Assembly: GCA_001939145.1 (NCBI GenBank) | Contig: LSRX01000753.1 | Coordinates: forward strand, 106,143-170,142 | Direction of reading: 5' to 3' | DNA length: 64,000 nucleotides | From: Symbiodinium microadriaticum | Taxonomy: Eukaryota; Sar; Dinophyceae; Suessiales; Symbiodiniaceae | Part shown: positions 32,890-44,082 of the stretch, piece by piece | Layout: every line of letters begins with the position of its first letter | How positions within the stretch are numbered: position 1 is the first letter of the stretch | Position numbers and translations under genes: made by a program | The notes under the pieces: model-generated | Databases searched by the model: none | Seen by the model: the letters and a program-made list of their open reading frames with translations, nothing else | What the model was told of the DNA's origin: nothing

Positions 32890-34797
32890 TTGCAGCTCGC
32901 AGGTATCCAAGCGGCAACACAAAGAAAGAGATTTGCCACGGCGATCGGCTTTGGCATCTCGTTGAATTTGGCCTGGGCCGGCCAAGCACAGGCCCGTTCA
33001 CGAAGTCTGCGGAAGGCCCATGGCCAAGGCCGTCACGGGCGTCGAGAGGTCCTGTCGATCGGAGTGGTGACCCCACTGGTTGCGCCATTGGCAGCCAAAG
33101 CGGAAGCGGAACCCCCAACGGTGTCAAAGAAGGTTGCCGAAGGTGTCTACATCTTCGACCAAGCATATGGCATCCCTGGGCTTGGAGTTGGTCCTTGCCT
33201 CGGCCGTCGGAGAATGCAGGAATGGGCTCCTAAACCGTATCTCAACCGCATCTCAGGTGCCAATATTCCCATCCGCATGACCGTGCTGAGCCTGGAAGGC
33301 GGTGGCTACTTGGTTTACAACCCATGTCACCCAACTGCAGCAGCTTGGCTGCACCTCCCACTTTGCTAGCAGAGCAGAAGCTTTCAAGTGCAGAGATCAC
33401 GCGTGGTAATTGTTTCAGGAGGCTATGCAGATGTTGAAAGAGTTTGGCCTGACAGACGTGCGATATATTGCTTCTGGGCTGGCATGTGTCACCAGCACCT
33501 TATAGGACCTAGGCACGGAAATAAAGTAAAATATTACGTCGTCTGAGGTATGTGGCACCGTTGCCATTGAGCACAAGTATTATGCCCCCCAGTGGGCACA
33601 GCTCTTTCCAAAAGCGGAGGCACCGATTTGGGATCTGGGCGGAGTCAGGCGTTGCAGATTGTGCGTGCACCCACGGCTGACCAGGTGTGGATAAGTCCAC
33701 GGACATTTAGCTGGCCGGTTGATTTCGGACCGTATGCTCCAAAGCTGCATTCGGTTTCGATGCTAAGTTCATGTTGCAGAAACAAGAGATCAGCTCTGGA
33801 CCAGGTTCCAGTGGGAGGCTTTTCAAGGAGCACACCACTGCAAAAGATTCCCAAAGATGCATCGTTGGCACCTTGGTCCTCCAAGGCCATGCTGTGCTCT
33901 CTGCCGGATACATGGAGTCACAATGGGGTCGAGCCAGGTGCCTGTCAAACTGTCATGAAGTAAGCTGGCAGGGTATCGACCATCTTCAACTGACCGTTGA
34001 CTACGCACCGCGAACGGTCTTTGAAGAGACGGTGCTCTTCCACAAACCGTCTGGCAGCTTCGTCTGCACTGCCTCCTGGCAGCATTGAGAGGCGGCGTTG
34101 GTGCTTGTTCTGATCTTGGCGTGGTGAAGTGGTGATGCAGGACATGCTGATCGGTCTGTCGGATGAGCCGCCGGAGATTTTGACTCTGTCACCCTACAAG
34201 GAAGGACTTCTTTGGTTCTCCCGCGATGAGCCTTTGGAAGAGGCAGGCTTCGCAATTCAACATTTTGAGAGGCAAAACCGGGTTGCCCGTTGGCAAGACT
34301 GTCGGACATTCCACGACGGGCAATGCAGGTCGACGTCAGCAGTCCAAAAACACTGAAGGATGGATACCAAAAGCACCTCGGTTTGGAGAGGCTGTTGTGC
34401 GACAGGCTCTGTCTGACTGAAGCCGGCCGCACACAGGTCTGTACTCCTTCTGAACAACATCAATCCGCGATCGCTGCTCTCAGTTGCAGCAGGTAGGACA
34501 TGCTGCAACTCTACTCGTGCTGCATCTCTGCGCCGAGCTCCGTATCAGGCGATTTGGCTGTGCCGGAACAACTTGGCTTGGCATCCAAAGCGCCACAGAA
34601 GGACCTGGGATACTTTGGCTGGTATCCGAGACTCGGCGGAATCCCAAAACGTTGATCGATGTCCCCGGAGGCAGTGGACGGAGTTCGATCCTGGGCAGCC
34701 TAGGTGCAACTGGCAGGCGTCCGATTCGCCATGCGCCAAATTAGATGATCGCCTGCTTCCGTCGAAGGGGAGCAAGACCTTTGATTGCCGTCCAGGC
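32890..34797 (+). CDS. DUF4336 family protein, plastid-targeted, multi-exon
   Basis: The N-terminal exon (to 33190) ends in a thylakoid-lumen-like signal, RREVLSIGVVTPLVAPLAAKAEA, here split as RREVLS plus a hydrophobic core and an AxA site. The mature part has GVYIFDQAYGIPG and, after splicing, NIPIRMTVLSLEGGGYLVYN. This is the start of the DUF4336 domain of cyanobacteria and algae. Exons placed by frame: to 33190, 33257-33339, 33419-33469 (LKEFGLTDVRYI), 33548-33619 (TVAIEHKYYAPQWAQLFPKA), from 33685 (VWISPRTFSWPVDF), 33972-34070 (VFEETVLFHKPSG), from 34141 (SDEPPEIL), 34549-34627 (DLGYFGWYP) and from 34671 (QWTEFDPGQ). Introns have donors GT, GC, GC, GC, GC and probably GA, all with AG|G acceptors. 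The biochemical role of DUF4336 is not established; the fold relates to metallo-beta-lactamases. The true start and last exon are unresolved. Confidence 0.8.
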
Positions 34798-34799
34798 TA

Positions 34800-35690
34800 G
34801 TTCTCCAGATTTGTTTCATTGCTACTTGATTTTCCATGTTTGCTAAGACCTCGCATGCTCGTATTCACTGTGCACAGCACGGGTTTGGATTTGCAATTGC
34901 ATCAGACTGCCATCAGCTCGCCGGCATGTCCCGTACTGCAGTCGCCGGAACTATCGTACTATCTGTTCTCCGACCACGCGTTTGGAACGACTGCAACCCT
35001 TTTCAGCTCTGCTCGGTTGTATGCCTCCGAATGAGTTGATCACGGAAAGCACAAGCTACAGCCGCAAGCTACAGCCGCATAGTTGCCGCAGCTAGCTGGG
35101 TAGGGTTCACAAGCTAGTATCGCACAGTTCACCCACATGTTTCCGATGGCGCGTTTTCGAGAGAGACAGTGAATCTCGCCCTTCGCTCTGCAGGCTGGCG
35201 TGGAGAATGGACCAGGTTGGCTGCTGGGGTTGAAGGGACCGGATTCCAAGTTCCAAGCTTCGTCGCTGAGCTCCAAGTCAGCCGCGATCCGGAGACGTGC
35301 GGAGCTTGGATCTGTGGTCTGAGAAATTCTGAGAAACACAGGCCGGAAATACTACATTGCAAGGTTGGGCAGCGGAACGTAACACAACTTGCATGATATT
35401 GCATGCATCTGCTTGTCACGTGCTACCAGAAATTACACATGCAGGACAACGCAGTCTTGACATTTGTGCTGAAAGTGAGAAGTCATCTCAATTTGCCGAG
35501 GCTTGACAGTTTTGCGAAGGAGATATCCCGAAGATGGCCAGGAATAAAGAAGGTGATCTCTTCGCACTTCAGCTCTCCCTTGCCAGTGTCGCGGCAGAGA
35601 TCTGAAATCCAGTCAGTGGTGTAATAGACCGTGCGGAAAACTTTGCAGACTCAATTTTCGAGCAAGGCATCCAGCGAGAACGTGTCAAAG
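34800..35690. other. Unassigned stretch, may hold last DUF4336 exon
   Basis: The C-terminal end of DUF4336 should lie just before or within this stretch. A segment at about 34920-35010 (SRTAVAGTIVLSVLRPRVW) is open but does not match the family clearly. Confidence 0.3.
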
Positions 35691-35804
35691 GCTATATCTG
35701 CCGTTTGTCGCGGGCCACCCGGCCCAGCCGCACGAGCAGCGGACCTCAGTGCGATCCTGAACTTCCGCGACTACTTGGAGGAAAATGCGCCGTGCCTGAG
35801 ATAG
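35691..35804 (+). CDS. Coding-like exon, unknown
   Basis: The frame reads CRGPPGPAARAADLSAILN, then FRDYLEENAPCL before TAG at 35802-35804. The helical second half looks genuine. No family is recognised and the donor is not fixed. Confidence 0.25.
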   Translation, partial: AISAVCRGPPGPAARAADLSAILNFRDYLEENAPCLR

Positions 35805-36446
35805 TAAGCTGGTTTACCACTTCGCTTCGTTGTTGTCGGCGGTGGCATGGCCTCAATATGGTGCTTTTCCAAGGACTTGATATACAAGCCCGCCAAAGGG
35901 CGAGGAAGCTGGACCGCCTGAAGCAGCGGTTCTCACGTACAGAGGTCCACAAACTAGACAGAGGGCAAACTAATGCAACTGGTCGACATGATCGCTCATG
36001 TGCCACGAAGGACCTCTGTGCTTTGTTTACATCATTTTCCTGTCAGCACGAATGCATGGGATGCCTTTGTGGAGAGACTTCCATGCCGTGCAGCTATGCT
36101 TTGATAATCTCGTAGCCCGACCTGCATGGTTGAGGAAGAATTAATTAGTTCAGGATTCCTCCGTGGAACCACTGCGGGGTGAATCCATTTTTAACTATTT
36201 TACCGGCATGTTCGTGAAATAGGGAGCCTGAGTTAGACTAGTCACTAGTCTGCCGCAATAGCCGTTTTTTGTTTTCCAATAAACCAAGAAGCAGATGCGA
36301 GTGGCTTACACGTGTTTCTATGTTGGCACGGCTCCAGAATGTGACATGCTACAGTGATGCGACCCGATTTTTCATCTTACGCATAAACGCTGTGTATGCA
36401 AAGTGTATGATATGGCGTCTGCTGCTGCAGCAGAGTGTGTTTGTCT

Positions 36447-36464
36447 GTGTGTGTGTGTGTGTGT
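36447..36464. repeat. Short GT microsatellite
   Basis: About nine GT units. Confidence 0.9.
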
Positions 36465-36716
36465 CCACAAGCCGGCATTGGGATCGCGTAGACCCGATAG
36501 GCTATCCGATAGACCGCATTGATTATGCTGCGCGCTCATTGGTAAAAGTGGCCGTCTGTCAGGGATCTCCAAGTTCCTCTCCATGCACCTTTGTCAGTTC
36601 TCGAAATCCGCAAAGACTGTGTCGAGGCACGACCTTGAAGACCTGCAGCGACGTACTCGACTTAATAAATCCTGCTTGGACGGAGTGCTTCACTACCGGA
36701 TGGGAGCTGCAAAGGG

Positions 36717-36869
36717 CTGGAAACGGCTGATGCTGGCATCCTCAGTGAGCTTACAGAACAGCTCGGACGCATCAAGGCCTTGCTGAGCAAAGTGTCTCTG
36801 AGTGATGCACTCAATTCACGACATTCAACAGCAGATCAGAAGTCTATAGTTAGCGAGCTGACCTCATGA
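36717..36869 (+). CDS. Coding-like terminal exon, coiled-coil character
   Basis: The frame reads LETADAGILSELTEQLGRI, KALLSKVSLSDALNSR, then DQKSIVSELTS and a TGA at 36867-36869. Leu spacing suggests a coiled coil. It ends about 270 bases before the RBR start codon, so it is probably the last exon of a separate gene upstream. No family is recognised. Confidence 0.35.
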   Translation: METADAGILSELTEQLGRIKALLSKVSLSDALNSRHSTADQKSIVSELTS

Positions 36870-37089
36870 TACAAAAAGAACCCTGGAAATTATCAAGAAC
36901 TCCGGCATGCGACAGGCTGCACTGGTTTGCGTCCAGGGAGAGACAGCTCCGCTGCCCGAGACCCATCCTGACCGATTACAGCAAGTGTGCAATGTGTCGA
37001 TGACAGTGTGGCATATGCTTCGTTTTCGCACTGGTACTTTGGAAGAGAGAGCTGGACATTTGGAGAATGAGGATATAGACAGTTTTTTG

Positions 37090-37109
37090 CCATAGATTTT
37101 GGGCTCAAG
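37090..37109 (+). promoter_or_regulatory. Relict spliced-leader-like sequence
   Basis: The 20 bases here read CCATAG-ATTTTGGGCTCAAG. They align with the dinoflagellate leader (CC-TAG then ATTTTGG-CTCAAG) with one substitution, a two-base deletion and one inserted G. The sequence ends 26 bases before the RBR ATG at 37136, where a leader would sit on the mature mRNA. This is the best relict-leader candidate in the window and suggests the locus passed through a processed mRNA. Confidence 0.5.
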
Positions 37110-37135
37110 CGAAGTTGTGGCTGCAGCGAGTTGCC

Positions 37136-37834
37136 ATGGAATCGTGCCCGGAATGCGGCAGCACGGAGAATATCGTGCTTACGAGATCTGTTCTCCAGTG
37201 CCGGTCGTGTGGCATCTCTAGATGCAGGCTATGCAAGAATATGTGGAATGTCGACCACAGATGCGCCACTTCCGTGGCATTGGCCAGATCTTGGGAAGAC
37301 TTTAAAGATGTGGCGACCTATGAGATGCAGTTGAGGCCTTTAGGTTTCAAGCGTTGTCCGGCCTGCCAACTTGCTTGTGAGAAGCAAGATCCCTTGTCTT
37401 GCGACCACATCACCTGTGTTTGTGGGCATGAGTTCTGCTGGATGTGTGGCGAAGACCGTCGTGTAATCAAGGCCGGGTTGGGACACAAGCGTGTGCTATG
37501 CACAGGAATTCCTTCGTTCTTATGTTTCTTCCAAAAGTGTTGAGACTTTCGCTCCCGTTAGGCTCACGACAACAGCTACCATCACAAGCGCTGCCCGTTC
37601 TATGAGCCGTGCGATGAGATACCACGGCTGGAGAAGAATTGCCCAGTTTGTCAAGCAACTGGAGTGCCGTGCTTGCGTCCTCCCCAAGCACATGCAGCAC
37701 GCAGGGCAGCGATCAGACAGCAAGCTCTTGGTCTGGAAGTGCGGCGCTTAAGAGAAGGCATGGAGCAGAGTGATGGAGCCATCATCACGGAGAAGACAGA
37801 GACACTTGGCAGATGTTCAGCTGATACTGTGTGA
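37136..37834 (+). CDS. RBR/IBR-type zinc-binding protein (E3 ligase-like), two exons
   Basis: Exon 1 (37136-37471) and exon 2 (37562-37834) join in phase 0 across a 90-base GC-AG intron to give 202 residues. Cys/His pairs run through the protein: CPECGS, CRSCGISRCRLC, DHRC, then an IBR/Rcat-like block (KRCPACQLACEKQD, CDHITCVCGHEFCWMCG). Exon 2 continues it with AHDNSYHHKRCPFYE and NCPVCQ. The CxCGxxFCWxCG block is characteristic of the IBR/RING2 part of RING-between-RING ubiquitin ligases. RBR enzymes carry ubiquitin on a RING2 Cys before transfer. A complete N-terminal RING1 is not evident, so this is a short RBR-like protein and ligase activity is uncertain. The start is the first ATG after a relict-leader-like sequence. 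Confidence 0.75.
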
Positions 37835-37839
37835 CTGCT

Positions 37840-39040
37840 GCTGGATGTCCCCTCGAGCACGATGCCTCGACAAATCTTGGCGATAAGGGCAGTGCAGAGA
37901 CCGGAGCACCCCTTCAACTTGGAGGCACTCTCGCAGCTGCTTTGCGGTGGTCCGCTGGCGTCTTGCTGCAGGGTCGCCTTCTTAGTCGCACTGAGAGAAC
38001 GGTCTCCGTATACCTTGGAAGATGCTGTAAAGCGAAGCCAAGCCGAGGTGTTGAATTCTGATCCACCAGCCCGCCGCTGATGGCAGCCATGTACGGCGGG
38101 CTGTGACAGCTTGTACTATCTTGCACTTGAAGATTTGCCATCTTGCAGCCGTGTTGAGCTCAGCAGGCCCTTGCAGGGTTTTTTCAGCTTCAAAGAAGCT
38201 TGACGTTGAGCTTGGATTGGCCACCAATTCGTTTTGCGCCCTGGCAGTGCCAGGCAGAATTCACAGCACGGAGGTGGTTTGAGCTCATGTGCTGTGCTGG
38301 AGTTGTACTTGTACAGTTGGTACAAACCCATGATGTAGATGCAAACCTCGTTATCGCGCAAGCGATACAGTGACAAGTGGCGAGCAGAATAATCCTCTGA
38401 GAAATGCTGCAGATGGTACAAGAGTGCCCGTGATTGTAGCGTTAGTTGAACTATAAATGTTGATGAAACACATCCTAGCTCAGGATTGGACCACTCTCGC
38501 TGGATGCCCGCCTCTGGCATTCTCAAGCTGGTGGCATTTTGTGGAAGTGCTGGCGCAGATTGTGTGTCAAATTCGCCTTGCAAGAGAGCTCGTGCTCGCA
38601 CGGGCGTGGCAGGCTCCAGACAGAGCTGCAGGCCTGCAGCAGGATTCTTTTCATCAGGTTTGGTGTTAGGATGTTGAGGCCCAGAACTTCTGCCGCATCA
38701 GCATTGCTGCTTGCCAGATCTTGCCAGTTTGACTTTTTATGCAACAAGGAGCATAGCAGCCACAGCCTCACGGCATCTCACAGCGACAAGGTTCGGAACA
38801 TGCCGCAGGAAATCAGCGGCTCTATCCCCAGGAGAATCTAAAGTACCGACAATGCCAGAAACATGGTAGCCACAGACTCCTCAACGACGCCATTGGGAGT
38901 CTGGGCGTAGTGCAGCATTCTGGCCCGAAATGAAGCATTACATCCCACCGCTCCGCTCAGAAATTGTCGGGTTTGTCTCAGCGAGAATGCCTATACCTTA
39001 CCTCAGCCAAAGAAGGCCACCCAACTTGGCCCTCGCGAAT
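37840..39040. other. Unassigned stretch
   Basis: Open frames on both strands (including 161 codons minus at 38116-38601) carry no recognisable motif or splice pattern. No gene is supported. Confidence 0.35.
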
Positions 39041-39651
39041 AGACACTTTTGCTCCGACCTGCAAGCCCGTCCCATTCCGCGGCCTCAGTTGCCCTTGGCT
39101 TCTCAAACGTGCTGAAATCCGGCGGAGGGGGCCCAGAACCTTCACAGAGCTTCGCTGACCATCCACAGAGTCCGAGTCTCCTGGATATCCGTCCTAGACC
39201 CTCGAGTTCATCCCTAAACCCGAGCCCTCTCACTCCCCGCAGGTCTCAGAGGCGAGCGCAGCCATCAAATTGTCCCCCGCCAACGCGCAGCCGCCTCGCG
39301 AGTTGCAAGAGAGTGCGGCTTTCTATTGCTCCTACTTGGCCCAAGGACATACATTAGCCATCTCCTCAACTGGTACCGATCTGAGTTTGAGGCCCAGAAG
39401 GCATGACACAGATTGCCAATCCATCCACAGGTACAGCGAGGCAAATCTGGCACCGAGGGCATTGAACTCTCGAGATGGCACATGCGCTTACAACAGATGG
39501 CAAAAAAGACTGTTGAGCTCGGGTTGAAAAGCCGTCTGCGCTGAGGTGGAGATGCTGTTGACGTTGCTCCTCGGTTTCAAGTCACTTTCTGGTAACCACC
39601 GAAGACCCACCAGCCTACACATGAACCAGCCATTTTGGCGACATCCTGCAG

Positions 39652-39912
39652 GTGCCTCTGCCATCTGGCACGGAGTATTCGGAGATGTGCTCCCTTGAAG
39701 CAGTCGCCGTCAGAGCAAGAAGGAACCCTTATCGCAGGTGCGTCCGCCGAGCCAAAGGGGACCAACTGCAGGGAGACGAGCCCCTGCCTAATCTTCGACA
39801 TTTGGATTTGCAAGACGATGATGGACCGCTCCGACAAGTTGCGCTCGGAAGGCACCGGCTCACCGAGATAGAAGACCTGGCGCCTGTGGAGTGGTTGGCC
39901 AGGCCAGTCTGA
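39652..39912 (+). CDS. Leucine-rich-repeat-like exon
   Basis: The frame contains LPNLRHLDLQDDDGPLRQVA followed by HRLTEIEDLAPVEWLA. The LxxLxxLDLQ phrase fits one leucine-rich repeat and the second phrase could be another degenerate one. LRR proteins mediate protein binding. Only one or two units are visible, so this is either one exon of a longer LRR gene or a coincidental match. Confidence 0.35.
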   Translation: MPLPSGTEYSEMCSLEAVAVRARRNPYRRCVRRAKGDQLQGDEPLPNLRHLDLQDDDGPLRQVALGRHRLTEIEDLAPVEWLARPV

Positions 39913-40530
39913 TCCGGTCGACCGGCCTCATGCGGGCTCGGAAGCGCTGAGGTGGCAACTGAGAAGCTTGGAGCAGCTGGGGCATGAAAGCGTTGCGTGG
40001 CAGCCTCAGCTGTGTTTCTCAAACTGCAGTGCGGGCGCCGCAGGCTCAGAAGTGACTCTAAAGTGACAGACTGAAAATTGACAACGATGCGACAAGCTTC
40101 AGCTTCTGATCATGAATGCTTTATGCTGGGCCACTGCTGAGTAGCATGTAGCCGAAGCTCTGAAGTTGCCAAAGACAGCTCAGCGCGGCAATGCACGCCA
40201 AGCCTCAGTTGGCTTCCGTACACTGTGGAGGCGTGACACAGGCGAACGGAATTGCCAGTAGACATACACTTGGGAAGACCTGCGAGAGGGAGTCCTGAGG
40301 TCCTGAGTTTTCGGGCAGTCTTCTGGCGACTTATGTCTTTGGCATGCAATCCAGACAGTTGTTTGCAGCGATGTGCGCAGACAGGTCGCAGCCACCGGCG
40401 CGACGGGGCTTTGCAGATACCTTGGCTCGTCTGCATGTCAGTATCGATCCTGAGCTCGAAGCTCTCAAGGTGGGGTGGTTGCGAGGAGCCTCGGATAGGG
40501 TTCTAGCCTTACTGTGCGCTCGGGAACTGT

Positions 40531-40860
40531 GTGGCGTCGGGCCTTCCGACCTTTCTGCTCAGGCGACAGCAACAGCATCGCAAGGCCAGGTCGCCACGTG
40601 GATCTCACTATGCCTTTGTGTCACTGCGTGGGCAAGGCGAGGATGACGAGGCCTTGGAGGACATTGCTGGCTTCTTAAAGTCTGGGATCACGAGGGCTCC
40701 ATTTTGCTTGTGGAGAACGGACCCGAGGTCGAGGAAGCTGGGAAGCAGAGCTTTTTTGAGGAGGTTCGGACGGGCAGTGCCTTCGCCTCGCTGCAAACGG
40801 GGGCCATCCTTGCATCGAATTTTGCAGGTAGAGGAACCTCGAAAGCTTGAGGCACTCAAT
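40531..40860 (+). CDS. Coding-like exon(s), unknown
   Basis: Within a 237-codon frame starting at 40531, the part at 40605-40680 (YAFVSLRGQGEDDEALEDIA) looks like real protein. Immediately after, another frame is better: WDHEGSILLVENGPEVEEAG and then SFFEEVRTGSAFASLQTGAI, stopping near 40850. An intron or frameshift near 40675 would join them. No family is recognised. Confidence 0.35.
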
Positions 40861-41415
40861 TCCGCGAGAGAGAGGGACAGTCCTAGCCGCCCTAGCAGTA
40901 GAGTTGTGAAATCTGTGCCTCGTAGCTCGCAGCTTCCATTCGCACTTAAGGTTCGTCTTGCGATTCCCCACTGTACAATTCTTTCGTGCTCTCCAGCTCT
41001 CTCGTCGAGCATGATGCTCAGCCAAAGGTTTTTTGTCTTTACACGGGTGGCGGTGACAGACCCAGGTCCAGTCCCAGATTTGTGCATCGAAGGCGGTCGG
41101 ATCCCCAGGAGGTCACCTTCCCTCATATCAAACACTGCTTCAGACAAGGTGTTCAATGTCAACTCTCACTCGCCACGGCTCGAGAAGGTGTCGTGGAACG
41201 CTCGTTGGGATCATTTTCCGGAAGTCGGCCTTAGCCTAACTTAGCCTCACGTAGGCTCCATGGCTAATTTCATGAAGGCTGTTCGAACCTTGGATCGTCA
41301 GCACATTGCCCAAACTGTCCTTGGTCTACTTCGCCCAGGCCTGGGATGCCGATGCCACCGGGACTCGGAATGGAAATAAACATAGCAGCTCCATGATCCA
41401 TCGTGCGGCTTTGTT

Positions 41416-41676
41416 ATGCCATGGCCCGGCGAGGTGAGTGCCAATCTCTCCTCCGTGGCTGTGTTGCTCGGAAAGGCTGATATCTCCATGAAAACGGCCT
41501 GCGAGACAGCCAAGTTGGAGCTGCGCAGAGCTTCAGGAACCTTTGATGCTACTTCGCCGCAGCGCAGATGCTACAGCCTCAGTTTGGCGGACAGCAACGA
41601 AGTCCCGCACCCGCACTTGCGTCTGCAAGAGCTTCCTGAGGTCGAAGTCACACTGCCCGCTTCCCAGACTCGATGA
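41416..41676 (+). CDS. Coding-like segment, unknown
   Basis: The frame contains VSANLSSVAVLLGKADISMK and TACETAKLELRRASGTFD. A preceding segment at 41260-41338 (NFMKAVRTLDRQHIAQTVLG) in another frame may be an upstream exon. Function unknown. Confidence 0.25.
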   Translation: MPWPGEVSANLSSVAVLLGKADISMKTACETAKLELRRASGTFDATSPQRRCYSLSLADSNEVPHPHLRLQELPEVEVTLPASQTR

Positions 41677-42279
41677 AGCCTGACGCGAAACGATTGCTGA
41701 GTAATTGCTAGGCTCTTTGCATAAGGCCGAAAACGGTATCCGATGCTGACGACGAGGAGTGCGGGACATGGACTGTTAGCTCGGATGTGGCACATCAGCA
41801 GGCAGCTGTTGCATGCTTCCGCCGGAGCCAATGAGACCATACTTCCCGATGACGGATTTTGGAAGTTGGTTCCAAGGTTCTTCGATGTACAAAGCGACAT
41901 CGAGGTGGGAAACACTGTCTGTGGCGACTCTCTCAAAACACTGCGAACCCTGAAACTTGAAGGAAACTACAGACAGCGCATTGCAGGAGGCCAGTCTTGT
42001 TGTTCCTCATGATCATGTCGCTGTTGGTTCTTCAACGGAAACACGTCTGCCAAGGCTGCGGTCACACTGAGACTTCATGTCGCACGCTTCGGGGGAAGTG
42101 CTCGAGCCCTTGAAGTCGCATTCGGAAGGCTTCCATCCCAGCCCATGGCTAAGGCTGGCTCGAGCTCCTTGCCCTGGGCACTACGCGTGCGGCTGAAGCA
42201 GGAGAGGTCCCCATGTCAAGCATCGAAGAACTGGGCCAGCTCCGGAAAATTGCGTGGGCTTTTTGCCATCAGCTTTCTG

Positions 42280-42400
42280 GTGTGTGTGTGTGTGTGTGCA
42301 TGGATCCTCACAAAGATTAGCTCCACACCAACCATCCTCATGAGATCGTGTGCGCCTCTCTGTGTGTGTGTGTGTGCGTGCGCGTGCGTGCGTGTGTTCT
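42280..42400. repeat. Paired GT/GC microsatellites
   Basis: Two short GT runs (about 42280-42298 and 42361-42398, the second with GCGT variants) flank 60 bases of unique sequence. Confidence 0.9.
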
Positions 42401-42663
42401 TGCGCAGTGGCAGTGCCGAACACAGGCTACGTAACGGCAGTGTGCACAGGAGTCTTCCGAATGCCGATGCGTTCCCAGAGTGCCAAGAATCGTAGCAGAC
42501 ACGGCAATCGATTGGGAATGCACATGTGAGCTGAGGTGTGTTTGTAGACAGTGGACAAGCAGATGCATTCTGCAGTATGCGTTGAAGAGCCTTGACGAAG
42601 CTGGCGAAATTTGCTTGGCAGGAACCCTTCAGGTTCATGCTTGCACCTCACAGTGGGCAGCTT

Positions 42664-42925
42664 GATGAAAGCTCTGTGTAAGCGGTGTGTAAACCCGACG
42701 GAAGCAGGTATGCACGATGCCTTGAGCATGGTCGTGGCAGTGGCCAGATCCTTCATTGAACCGGATGGATGTAGAATGCCAGAGACTCTCAGTCAATGTG
42801 TGCCGAGTTTAGAGCAGCTACTTCCTGCCGCCGCAGTTTTCTCAGTCGCGGGGTCACCAGGAGCAGGTCAAGGCCTTTCAGATGCTCTCATTGAGGTGTG
42901 TCAAGTCCATCGGATCCTTGCATGA
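42664..42925 (+). CDS. Coding-like exon, alpha-helical, unknown
   Basis: The frame reads HDALSMVVAVARSFIEPDG, then SQCVPSLEQLLPAAAVFSVA and GQGLSDALIEVCQVHRIL. The pattern of short amphipathic helices resembles HEAT-type karyopherins. The later segment at 46577-46690 has the same character and could be a downstream exon. This is inference from composition, not a family match. Confidence 0.3.
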
Positions 42926-44082
42926 ACACGAACCTCGTCGAGAGAGGCGCCAAGATGCAGTTTGAGTGTCTGACTTGTGCCATTCCTCATGTCAGCGCAG
43001 AGACAGCGCCACTAAACCAGAGAGTCAATCTCATGTTCGTCTTTCCTGCTGCGCAGATCCGAAGTCGCCCGCCGCAGCATCTGACCATCTGGAGGCGAGC
43101 TCCAGAACGGCAAACGCCGGAAGCGCGTTGACATGCCGTGAACGTGCTCAGGCGCCTCCAGATGCATCCGAGGCGGCGCGGTTATATGTTGCATACATGT
43201 AAGCAGACACGTGCATGTCCACTTCATAAGGCCCTGGCTCTGGACCTGGATTTGGATGTCATGCACTTAGCTCTGCCTTGACCTGCCGTTGCACGCAGGG
43301 CAGCATGACCCATTGCGCCCAGTTCCACAGTCAAAGTGATGTTGCAATTGTAGCATGAGGTAATACACTAGTAGCGTTCTTTTTTCGACTGCTCGCTGTG
43401 GGCCAGGTTTTCTGCGCAACTTTCGTTTTTCTCGATGTGTCTCCTGCACCAAGGTTGCAGCTCCAGTTTTTCGTGTGAAGCCTACGTTGTCATGAGCATT
43501 TGTCGTAGATTCCGCCCTTGTGTGCACACGCTGCTGGCCTGTTTTTGCGATCATTGTGCAGGTTGGGGTCTATTGCCCTCGGGACACGTGCAGGGCTCAG
43601 TTCAGCATATATGTCGGGGCAGCGCGCGCAGCCTGTTCTGCTGGAAAGGTCACCATCGCCCTCGGTCGCCTGATTTTCCGCACGAGCAGTCAGCAGCCGC
43701 CAGAACAAGTCTCGCAACCAGAGAGGTTCCCACTGCTTGGTTCCGCCGAGTTGCTGAATGAAAAAAACCGTAGCAGGTGCGAGTGGCGCAAGTTCTCTTG
43801 TTTTTGCCAGCTGACCGAGACAAGCGCATTGAACTTAGACAAGTAATGTAACCTGAATATGAATGTGCTGGTGATGATGCTTGCTCTCCATCCCTCTCTC
43901 CCGCATTAGGTGACGGCCCAATCGGAAGAAGCTGAGGAGTTTCGAGTGTCTTGGAAGACATGTGATATGAGTTTCTACAAAAACTGGCCGATCTTGCTGA
44001 GAGTCGCAGAGACCGAAGGTTTACGAGCCGGCAACCATGAACCTCCAAGCAAGATGCCCGGTGATGACTCCTGAACGATAGC

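Noticed and set aside
38116-38601. 161-codon minus frame
   Set aside because: No domain, no consistent exon pattern and atypical composition; treated as chance.
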